From Oxalobacteraceae bacterium UBA4003 (GTDB taxonomy: Bacteria; Pseudomonadota; Gammaproteobacteria; Burkholderiales; Burkholderiaceae_D), in NCBI GenBank assembly GCA_002384815.1, contig DGBN01000044.1, positions 1 to 42,957 on the forward strand: 42,957 bases of DNA, read 5' to 3'. The translations under genes and the position numbers were made by a program. The notes under the pieces were generated by a model. That model had not been told where the DNA came from, did no database searches, and worked only from the letters and a program-made list of their open reading frames with translations. Below are positions 34,459 to 40,886 of the stretch, piece after piece (position 1 is the stretch's first letter; every line of letters starts with the position of its first letter).

Positions 34459-34488
34459 GTATTATGCACTAAATTCGAAAAGAGTCAA
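34459..34488 (-). promoter_or_regulatory. Sigma-70-like promoter for the candidate small RNA
   Basis: Reading the minus strand: TTGACT (34488-34483), 18 nt, TAATAC (34464-34459). It matches the consensus at five of six -35 positions and has a good -10. No protein-coding gene with a convincing start lies just downstream. Confidence 0.55.
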
Positions 34489-34639
34489 TTTTTTATTGTT
34501 CCCGATCCTGGGTTACCTAAAGTTGGTGCTTGATAGTCGTTTAGCAATCTTTCGCATGTGACAAGGATATGTCAATTTTGTCTTGTCCGGCGATGCTGCG
34601 AATGATGTCTGTATAGTAGTCGATCAAATTAGGGAATCC

Positions 34640-34957
34640 ATGAAAATAATCATCGCGGCATTCACACTGACACTGGCTTCTGCAATCGCGCATGCCGACG
34701 CCAACATGGACAGGCAATCGTACTGTTCCAATTATGCAGGCATGTTCAAATTAATTGCCGCCTGGCGTGACCAAGGCGTGCAGCCTGAACGAACTCTGGA
34801 GTTGATACGAGGAGTGAAAGGTATTCCGCTTCAGGTAAAGCAGGAATCCATCAAGACAGTTTATTTTGACAAGTCGCTGGCTAATGCCAGGGGGGTGGAA
34901 TTCGGCAATCAGGTGCGCCTGGATTGCCTGGCCAGGGGAGTTGAATACGCTCCTTGA
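34640..34957 (+). CDS. Small secreted protein of unknown function
   Basis: A 105-residue exported protein. The signal peptide MKIIIAAFTLTLASAIAHA is followed by DANMDRQSYC; the mature part has two cysteines (SYCSNY and LDCLARG) that could form a disulfide, and is otherwise helical and polar. AGGGAA lies 5-7 nt upstream of the ATG, fixing the start. No known domain was recognised. It stands alone, with the candidate small RNA upstream on the other strand and a convergent Trp-rich gene downstream. A TGACA-N6-TGTCA dyad (34559-34574) lies about 65 nt upstream and could be regulatory. Confidence 0.72.
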   Translation: MKIIIAAFTLTLASAIAHADANMDRQSYCSNYAGMFKLIAAWRDQGVQPERTLELIRGVKGIPLQVKQESIKTVYFDKSLANARGVEFGNQVRLDCLARGVEYAP

Positions 34958-35027
34958 CTCAGGCAGGTATTGTCTATCGCGCAATGGCACTCATCCAGGC
35001 CGGTAGCAGGCGGATAAATACGCTGCC

Positions 35028-35243
35028 TTATTTGAAAGTTTTATTGACGCGTTCCTTGCGTGCTTTTTCCAGTTGCTCATGGGCTTTCCGCTTGTCGCGA
35101 CCGAGCATGCGTTCGAAAAATTCGAACCAGAGAAAGGCGACAACAAACAGGCCGACTATCCACCACCACGACAGGTTTTCCAGTGGGCCGATTTCCAGAT
35201 ATTTCAAAGCCGACAGCAATACGATGATGATAATGAGGGGCAT
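35028..35243 (-). CDS. Small Trp-rich membrane protein (TIGR04438 type)
   Basis: A 71-residue protein. Two hydrophobic stretches (MPLIIIIVLLSAL and WWWIVGLFVVAFLWFEFF) flank a short loop with ENLSWWW, and a highly charged helical tail (RDKRKAHEQLEKARKERV) follows. The WWW cluster and overall layout match a small Trp-rich family restricted largely to Burkholderiales. AAGGAG lies 5 nt before the ATG on the minus strand, so the start is secure. The function is unknown; it is probably anchored in the inner membrane with a cytoplasmic coiled tail. Confidence 0.8.
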   Translation of the reverse strand: MPLIIIIVLLSALKYLEIGPLENLSWWWIVGLFVVAFLWFEFFERMLGRDKRKAHEQLEKARKERVNKTFK

Positions 35244-35400
35244 GGCTTCTCCTTGTTCGCTGCAGCATATTGTGAAAAAGTGTAACGGTCAATTGCTGCC
35301 GTCAACCTTGATGTTAGGTTCGCGTTGTATTCATGCCGGGCGATGTATCGTGTGACTGAAACACGGTAGAATGGCGGCGATCAACCTTGTGGAGAAAAGC

Positions 35401-35709
35401 ATGAAATGTTCTTTGTTGGTAGCTCTGGTTCTGGCTGCGGGCGTATCGAATGTTGCGCTGGCAAACGCCGATCTGGCAAAAGCAAAAAATTGCATGGCCT
35501 GCCATTCAGTGACGAATAAGGTATTGGGACCGTCCTTCAAGGATGTGGGTGCCAAATACGCCGGACAAAAAGGCGCCGAAGACAAGCTGGTGCAAAAAGT
35601 GATCAAGGGCGGCAGTGGCGTCTGGGGTACGGTGCCTATGCCGGCCAATGCGCAAGTGAGCGAAGCGGAAGCGCGCACACTGGTGAAATGGATGCTGTCG
35701 TTGAAATAA
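35401..35709 (+). CDS. Periplasmic class I cytochrome c (c551/c552 type)
   Basis: A 102-residue exported haem protein. The signal peptide ends at about NVALA-NAD. CMACH (residues 31-35) covalently binds one haem, and Met80 in TVPMPAN is the expected axial ligand. The small size and the GPSFKDVGAKYAGQ motif fit cytochrome c8/c551-type electron carriers. GGAG lies 6 nt upstream of the ATG. It probably shuttles electrons in the periplasm between the bc1 complex and a terminal oxidase or another reductase. It is monocistronic and closes with a strong terminator. Confidence 0.92.
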   Translation: MKCSLLVALVLAAGVSNVALANADLAKAKNCMACHSVTNKVLGPSFKDVGAKYAGQKGAEDKLVQKVIKGGSGVWGTVPMPANAQVSEAEARTLVKWMLSLK

Positions 35710-35744
35710 GTTGGCCGCAACCAATGCGCTGAGTTCAGCGTATT

Positions 35745-35779
35745 GACAAAAAAAGCGCTCTTCGGAGCGCTTTTTTTGT
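35745..35779 (+). terminator. Rho-independent terminator after cytochrome c
   Basis: An A-rich arm with GCGCTC (35755-35760), the stable TTCG tetraloop (35761-35764), GAGCGC (35765-35770) and seven Ts. The perfect stem is bidirectional in form. Confidence 0.92.
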
Positions 35780-35809
35780 GGCTTTGTATGGTGTCGTATC
35801 ACGGGAAAT

Positions 35810-35842
35810 AAAAAAGCCTCGGGATCTTTCCGCGAGGCTTTT
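35810..35842 (-). terminator. Rho-independent terminator after the branched-chain binding-protein gene
   Basis: AAAAGCCTCG and CGAGGCTTTT form a ten-pair stem with a loop of about 11 nt. On the minus strand it is followed by TTTTTT, right after the binding-protein stop codon. Confidence 0.85.
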
Positions 35843-35863
35843 CAAGAAGTGGCGGTTTGCTGA

Positions 35864-37009
35864 TTACTTGGTCACTGCCAGCATTTCGCGTTTGCCGCCC
35901 CTGAATGTATAGAGCGTCAAGGCGCCATCCTTGATGTCGCCCCTGGCATCGAAGGCAATGGTGCCGGTAATTCCGGGGTAATTGCTTTTCACCAGTTCCG
36001 GCAGGTATTTTGCAGGTTCAATTGAATCGGCTTTTTTCATGGCCTCGACTGCTGCAAGGGTTGCATCGTAGGCGTAGGCGGCGGTGTAGACCACCTCAAT
36101 ACCGAAGCGTTTTTTGTACGCGGCGCGGAAGTCTTCCACCCCTTTTCTGCGTGCTTCCGGTACGCCGCCGGCTTCGGCGCAGACTACCTGGTTATCGCCC
36201 AGCGCATTGCCGGCGAGGCCCGGCAGCGAGCCGGTGCAGATGCCATCGCCGCCCATGAATTTGGCATTGATGCCCAGCTGCTTCATCTGGCGCAACATCG
36301 GGCCGCCGACCGCATCCATGCCGCCGAAGAAGATGATATCGGGCTTCTTGGCCTTGATCGAGGTCAGGATCGCGTTGAAGTCGGTTGCCTTGTTGTTGGT
36401 GTATTGACTGGCAACCACGGAGCCGCCGGCTGCCTTCACGCCTTTGGCAAATTCATCGGCCACACCCTGGCCGTAAGCGGTGCGGTCATCAATGACGGCG
36501 ATGCTTTTCCCGCCCAGTGTTTTGACTGCGTACTGACCGAGCACCTTGCCCAGTTGCGCATCATTGGCAACCACGCGGAAGGCGGTTTTGAATCCTTGTT
36601 GTGTGTATTTTGGATTGGTCGCGGATGGCGAAATTTGCGGAATGCCTGCATTGGCGTAAATTCGTGACGCAGGAATCGTGGTGCCTGAGTTCAGATGGCC
36701 GATCACGACTGTGACTTTGGCATCGACGAGTTTTTGTGCGGCGGCGGTGGCCTGTTTCGGATCTGCAGCATCATCTTCGGCTAGCAGCTGAAACTTCACT
36801 TTCTTGCCGCCTATGGTGATGCCTTTGGTATCCAGGTCTTCGACGGCCATGCGTACACCGTTTTCATTATCCTTGCCCATGTGTGCATCGGTGCCGGTGA
36901 TCGGCGCCACGCTGCCGATCTTGATGATCTGTTCCTGTGCTGCAGCACCGCTTGCCAGGGCAAATGCAAGTGCGCCGGCCAGTGGAATTATTTTGTTCTT
37001 GAACTGCAT
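35864..37009 (-). CDS. livK: Branched-chain amino-acid ABC transporter substrate-binding protein
   Basis: A 381-residue periplasmic protein. The signal peptide is MQFKNKIIPLAGALAFALASGAAA. The mature LivJ/LivK-type fold shows IIKIGSVAPITGTDAHMGKDNENG, VVIGHLNSGTTIPASRIY, ISPSATNP, AVIDDRTAYGQGVADEF and FFGGMDAVGGPML. It binds leucine, isoleucine, valine or a related amino acid and hands it to a LivHMGF permease, which is not in the window. The ATG at 37009 follows AGGAGA by 6 nt. It is divergent from an Lrp-type regulator and close to a dadA-like gene, which suggests control by amino-acid supply. Confidence 0.9.
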   Translation of the reverse strand: MQFKNKIIPLAGALAFALASGAAAQEQIIKIGSVAPITGTDAHMGKDNENGVRMAVEDLDTKGITIGGKKVKFQLLAEDDAADPKQATAAAQKLVDAKVTVVIGHLNSGTTIPASRIYANAGIPQISPSATNPKYTQQGFKTAFRVVANDAQLGKVLGQYAVKTLGGKSIAVIDDRTAYGQGVADEFAKGVKAAGGSVVASQYTNNKATDFNAILTSIKAKKPDIIFFGGMDAVGGPMLRQMKQLGINAKFMGGDGICTGSLPGLAGNALGDNQVVCAEAGGVPEARRKGVEDFRAAYKKRFGIEVVYTAAYAYDATLAAVEAMKKADSIEPAKYLPELVKSNYPGITGTIAFDARGDIKDGALTLYTFRGGKREMLAVTK

Positions 37010-37149
37010 ATATTTTCTCCTGAGGATTGTAAAAATACAGAGTAGCTGCAACACTGACCATGCATGCATCTCAAGATGATGACCTTACAACAGAAGAAAA
37101 TACGACGCAAAGCGTTTTTGTGCGGTTTTTCAGATTTACACAACTTCCC

Positions 37150-37659
37150 ATGCCCAAACTTCATACCCTAGATAAAGTCGATCGCAAGCTTTTAAACCTT
37201 CTACAGAAGGATAACCAGATTCCGACACGCACTCTGGCGGACAAGGTGCATATTTCGCAGCCGACCTGCTTGCGGCGCATACGTGACATGCGTGATGCAG
37301 GCATCATCAGCGCCGATGTGGCGATGATCGATCCGTTTGCGCTTGGCTACGGAATGCTGGCGTTTCTGGAAGTGTCGCTGGCGAATCAATCCGATGAACA
37401 TATGCAGGAATTCGAAGTGCGTATGGGCAAGGAATCGGAAGTGATGCAGTGTTATTTCGTTTCCGGCGATTACGATTATTTTCTGGTGATCCATGTGGTG
37501 GACATGGATGCCTATTACCAGTTTGTGCGCCGTGCGATTTCAGGCTCCGGCAATGTACGGCATTTCCAGTCCCGCTTCCCGATGAAGCGGGCGAAGTTTG
37601 ATACGCGTATTGCGCTGGACGAGAAGGCCAGTGCCTTACAGGTGCGTATCGAAAAATAA
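37150..37659 (+). CDS. Lrp/AsnC-family transcriptional regulator
   Basis: A 169-residue protein. The N-terminal helix-turn-helix (LDKVDRKLLNLLQKDNQIPTR then ISQPTCLRRIRDM) is followed by a RAM ligand-binding domain: MLAFLEVSL, VMQCYFVSGDYDYFLVIHV and AISGSGNVRHFQSRFPMKRAKFDT. Such regulators sense amino acids and bind DNA as oligomers. The ATG at 37150 is used because the fold begins there; upstream in-frame starts (from 37060) would add 30 unconserved residues. It is divergent from livK and convergent with dadA, and probably regulates one or both. Confidence 0.9.
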   Translation: MPKLHTLDKVDRKLLNLLQKDNQIPTRTLADKVHISQPTCLRRIRDMRDAGIISADVAMIDPFALGYGMLAFLEVSLANQSDEHMQEFEVRMGKESEVMQCYFVSGDYDYFLVIHVVDMDAYYQFVRRAISGSGNVRHFQSRFPMKRAKFDTRIALDEKASALQVRIEK

Positions 37660-37696
37660 GAATAGAGGCGAAAACCGCAGGTTTTTCTTCGGGTAT

Positions 37697-37735
37697 AAAA
37701 AACGCTGCATGAAATCACATGCAGCGTTTTTTTTT
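37697..37735. terminator. Bidirectional terminator between lrp-type gene and dadA
   Basis: CGCTGCATG pairs perfectly with CATGCAGCG around AAATCA, with six As before and nine Ts after the stem. It can end both convergent transcripts. Confidence 0.95.
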
Positions 37736-37747
37736 GCGCTTGTTTTT

Positions 37748-39064
37748 TTAAGCGGTTATCGATTGTGTCGCGATGATGCGATCAGATGGCCGATACGGCA
37801 TGCCGGTGAAGCGGAAATTCACTTCCGGCTGATGTCCGGAAACGATATCGGCCAGGGCGCGGCCTGAACCGCAACCCATGGTCCAGCCCAATGTACCGTG
37901 ACCGGTATTCAGGAACAGATTGCTGAATTTTGTTTTACCGATGTAAGGCACATTGGATGGCGTCAATGGGCGCAAGCCGGTCCAGTAGGTAGGGTTGTCG
38001 TAATCGCAGGCATCGGGGAACAATTCGCGCGTGCGGCGCGTGATGGCTTCGCAGCGCGCGGTATTCAAGTCGCGCGTGTAACCATTCAATTCGCAAGTGC
38101 CGGCCACGCGCAGGCGATCGCCCAGACGTGATACCACCAGTTTGTAGCCGTCGTCGGTTAGCGAGACTGATGGCGCGGCCGATGGATCTTTCACTGCGTA
38201 GGTAGCCGAATAACCTTTGCCAGGATAAATCATCAAATCGATGCCCAATGGTTTTGCCAGTGCGGTAGAAAAACTACCTATCGCCAATACAAAGGCGTCG
38301 GCGTGCAGAACTTCGTGGCGACCGTCCGGATTGATGACTTCCACGCCGGCGATTTTGGCGCTGGCACCGGTACCTTCGGTAATCAGGCGGGTGACCGTGG
38401 TATTGAACTGGAAATTGACGCCGGCTGCGGCTGATTTTTTCGCCAGGCCGGAGGTGAACTTGTAGACGTCCCCGGATTCATCGTTGGCTGTGAAGTCGCC
38501 GCCGACTATCTTGTCGCGTATGCCGGCCAATGCAGGTTCGATCCTGATAACTTCATCTGCACTGATGGAATCGCGCGGACAACCCAGATCGCGCATCAGT
38601 TTCGCTGCTGGCAGCGAATCGTCGAATTCTTTTTGATCGGTATAGAAATGCAGAATGCCGCGATTCAGATTGTCGTATTCGATACCGGTGTCGGCGCGCA
38701 AGCCGACCAGAGTCTGGCGGCTGTATTCGCAGAGAGCGACGATCTGATGAATATTTTCATTGGTGCGGCCCGGCGTGCATTCGCGCAGGAAGTTCAAGGC
38801 CCATTTCCATTGCAGCCATTCGGGACGGAAGCGATACAGGAGGGGAGCATCTTCCTTGCCCAGCCATTTCAAGACTTTCATGGGTGCGGCCGGATTGGCC
38901 CATGGCTCGGCATGCGAGACGGAAATCTGGCAGCCGTTGGCAAAACTGGTTTCCTGTGCGGCACCAGGCTGGCGATCAATCACGGTTACATCGTGCCCGG
39001 CCTTGTTTAAAAACCATGCGGATGCAGTACCGATGATGCCTGAACCCAAGACAATTACTTTCAT
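37748..39064 (-). CDS. dadA: D-amino acid dehydrogenase
   Basis: A 438-residue FAD-dependent oxidoreductase of the DAO family. The N-terminal VIVLGSGIIGTASAWFL holds the FAD-binding GxGxxG (G7-G12), followed by VIDRQPGAAQETSFANG. The C-terminal GHGTLGWTMGCGSGRALAD is the second FAD signature; YPGKGYSAT and WTGLRPLTPSNVPYIG are DadA-like. It oxidises D-amino acids, typically D-alanine, to keto acids and passes electrons to the respiratory chain. The ATG at 39064 starts at the FAD fold. It is followed by the shared bidirectional terminator and lies beside an Lrp-type regulator, a common control for dadA. No alanine racemase (dadX) is present in the window. Confidence 0.9.
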   Translation of the reverse strand: MKVIVLGSGIIGTASAWFLNKAGHDVTVIDRQPGAAQETSFANGCQISVSHAEPWANPAAPMKVLKWLGKEDAPLLYRFRPEWLQWKWALNFLRECTPGRTNENIHQIVALCEYSRQTLVGLRADTGIEYDNLNRGILHFYTDQKEFDDSLPAAKLMRDLGCPRDSISADEVIRIEPALAGIRDKIVGGDFTANDESGDVYKFTSGLAKKSAAAGVNFQFNTTVTRLITEGTGASAKIAGVEVINPDGRHEVLHADAFVLAIGSFSTALAKPLGIDLMIYPGKGYSATYAVKDPSAAPSVSLTDDGYKLVVSRLGDRLRVAGTCELNGYTRDLNTARCEAITRRTRELFPDACDYDNPTYWTGLRPLTPSNVPYIGKTKFSNLFLNTGHGTLGWTMGCGSGRALADIVSGHQPEVNFRFTGMPYRPSDRIIATQSITA

Positions 39065-39100
39065 TTCAATTTCCGTCATTGTTGTTGTGCAATGACTCAA

Positions 39101-39209
39101 TTGTAGGAAATTATCTATTTTTTATGTGTTCATAATGATGTCGAATATTTATATAAAAATATATGGGTTATTAATTTTTGTTTTTAAAAGAAAAAAATTG
39201 AATATAAAT
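39101..39209. other. Very AT-rich 109-nt spacer upstream of dadA
   Basis: Composed almost wholly of A and T with runs of up to seven Ts, between the dadA start side and the end of the DUF2486-like gene. It may hold the dadA promoter and bind nucleoid proteins or the Lrp-type regulator. No specific site was identified. Confidence 0.4.
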
Positions 39210-39677
39210 TTATTTTTTTGAAAATTGAATATTGTCGATTTCTTGCGCCACGGCGTCGCTGATTACTTCTTCCAGCGTCTCATGCAAACCCTGCCGCAGT
39301 TCGTTCACAGCCAGTTGTACGCTGCCGGCAAGACTTTCCCTGATGCGTTGTTCGAGCACGGTATCGATACGTTCCAGAATTTGTGTCAGCACGCGCTCGC
39401 TGATTCTCTGTTCCAGGTGCGTCCGTTCTTCATCCAGCCAGCCTGCAATCGGAGCATGTTCTATTGGTGTCAGCGTGGATTCGACTTCGACCTGAAGCAC
39501 AGGAATATCTGCCAACTCTTCAGCCTCTGGTGTGGGCGGTGGGGCAGAGGCAAATACCGGAGCAGGCGCACGAGCAGGAGGCGGTACGGGTATTGATCCC
39601 GCGCTTGATACTCGCGGTGGCGTCAGAATGACTTCGGTCAGGACGGGAATGCCGGAATCCTGTGGAGATTTATTCAT
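39210..39677 (-). CDS. DUF2486-like protein of unknown function
   Basis: A 155-residue protein. A proline- and alanine-rich low-complexity N-terminal third (IPVPPPARAPAPVFASAPPP) is followed by a charged helical C-terminus with repeated amphipathic segments (EERTHLEQRISERVL, IDTVLEQRIRESLAG). It has no signal peptide or catalytic motif. A similar protein often follows holC in Burkholderiales, and here its start overlaps holC by 4 nt (ATGA). A role linked to the polymerase chi subunit is only suggested by this pairing. Confidence 0.75.
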   Translation of the reverse strand: MNKSPQDSGIPVLTEVILTPPRVSSAGSIPVPPPARAPAPVFASAPPPTPEAEELADIPVLQVEVESTLTPIEHAPIAGWLDEERTHLEQRISERVLTQILERIDTVLEQRIRESLAGSVQLAVNELRQGLHETLEEVISDAVAQEIDNIQFSKK

Positions 39678-40099
39678 GAGTGTTCGGCCACAAAATGGGT
39701 CAGCGGGTAGCCGCGCTGTTTGTAATAGGCATAGCGTTCGCGTCCGGAAGATTTATCGGCATCGTCGGACGAGACAACTTCAAACATCCGCTCGAAACGC
39801 GCAAAGTGTTCGGGCGGTGTATCCGACAGATTGATCAGGATCTGGTGATGTGGCGACTCCATTCCCTGTTCTGTGGTGAGCAGAATCGCCGTTTGTGCAG
39901 CCAATGGATCGTTCATCGTGACATGCGGCAGGAAGTCATGTTCGGAAAACGTCCATAACGCTTCATCCAGTGCTACCAGTTGCGCGCGATCTCTGGCCAG
40001 AATCACTACCTGAAAGTCGGCCTTGCGTGCCTTGCGCGCAAGGCGACACGCATAAGCGATTTTGTTTGGAACATTGCTGTGAAAGTCTATGCGCGTCAT
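39674..40099 (-). CDS. holC: DNA polymerase III subunit chi
   Basis: A 141-residue protein of the HolC family. It starts MTRIDFHSNVPNKIAYACRLARKA and has VVILARDRAQLVALDEALWTFSEHDFLPHV, ILINLSDTPPEHFARFERMFEVVS and RYAYYKQRGYPLTHF, the full-length family pattern. Chi is part of the clamp-loader complex; it binds psi and single-stranded DNA-binding protein during replication. The usual upstream neighbour pepA is absent from the window; here a DUF4124-glutaredoxin gene lies upstream on the same strand. Confidence 0.93.
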   Translation of the reverse strand: MTRIDFHSNVPNKIAYACRLARKARKADFQVVILARDRAQLVALDEALWTFSEHDFLPHVTMNDPLAAQTAILLTTEQGMESPHHQILINLSDTPPEHFARFERMFEVVSSDDADKSSGRERYAYYKQRGYPLTHFVAEHS

Positions 40100-40147
40100 A
40101 AGCTAAGGCCAAATTTGAATCAGAAATTCTTGATCGGAAACTAAAAC

Positions 40148-40762
40148 TTAAAAACGGAAACCCGGCGGTGCATTGCCGGTAGCCGGCTGGGTGTCTGCAG
40201 GTGGTGCCGCAGACGTGTTGTCAGCGGTCCTGGTTTCTGCAGCTTTGGGTTTCGGTGCAGCAGATTCTGGCGCCGGATTGCGATAGCTTTTCGGTAATTG
40301 GCTACTTGCCGGATAACCGGCGCTGGTCAATGCGGCATCCCACAACTCGGGATTAAAACCGGTTTGCTTTTGTGAGCCTATCGTTGCGAATGGCAATTGT
40401 TTGTCACCGCCGACTTGTTTCAGGCGCGCGATTTCTTCATTGTTGCTGACCGTTTTTTCCGTGTAGGGAACGCCGCGTGTATTCAGCAGATTGCGCGCAT
40501 CGGTGCAGGCTTCGCACTTGGCAGTTGTATACAGCGTGACCGGACTGCTTTTGACTGCCTGTGCAAGTTCATACGGCAAGCCGACAGTGGAAGGGCCGGT
40601 GGCGAGCGGTTTTTCTTCCACTTTTTTCACCGACGATGGCGGCGGTGTGTCGCTATACGTGATCTTGCCGTCGGGTGCGACCCATTTATATAGCTGGGCA
40701 TGGGTATTAGCCGAAAGCAGCAACGTGATCATTAGCGACAGCGGCAGCAAACCGTTTTTCAT
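40148..40762 (-). CDS. Exported DUF4124 and glutaredoxin-like protein
   Basis: A 204-residue protein. A signal peptide (LLPLSLMITLLLSANTHA) is followed by a DUF4124 segment, LYKWVAPDGKITYSDTPPP. A glutaredoxin-like domain comes next: VTLYTTAKCEACTDARNLL with a CxxC redox site, VPYTEKTV and a Q-L-P-F turn. The last 50 residues are a proline- and alanine-rich tail (SAAPKPKAAETRT). It is probably a periplasmic thiol-disulfide protein; its partner is unknown. DUF4124-glutaredoxin fusions are common in betaproteobacteria. Confidence 0.85.
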   Translation of the reverse strand: MKNGLLPLSLMITLLLSANTHAQLYKWVAPDGKITYSDTPPPSSVKKVEEKPLATGPSTVGLPYELAQAVKSSPVTLYTTAKCEACTDARNLLNTRGVPYTEKTVSNNEEIARLKQVGGDKQLPFATIGSQKQTGFNPELWDAALTSAGYPASSQLPKSYRNPAPESAAPKPKAAETRTADNTSAAPPADTQPATGNAPPGFRF

Positions 40763-40844
40763 TTTGTTGTCCCGTATATCGTTTTTATGGAAACACTATT
40801 GAATTACAACTCTTGCCTTGCACTTGTATGACAGCTTTGTTGCT

Positions 40845-40875
40845 CAAGCGGATCATTCATTGAATGATCCGCTTG
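40845..40875. repeat. Perfect 14-bp inverted repeat after prlC, without U-tract
   Basis: CAAGCGGATCATTC and GAATGATCCGCTTG flank a 3-nt loop, 11 nt after the prlC stop codon. On the minus strand no T-run follows the stem, so it does not fit a standard Rho-independent terminator; it may instead protect the 3' end of the message. Confidence 0.6.
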
Positions 40876-40886
40876 TTTCTGAACGA

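Noticed and set aside
34340..34460. Idea that this is tmRNA or a tRNA
   Set aside because: There is no acceptor-stem or T-loop pattern and no tag-peptide frame; only a promoter, a short hairpin and a terminator are seen.
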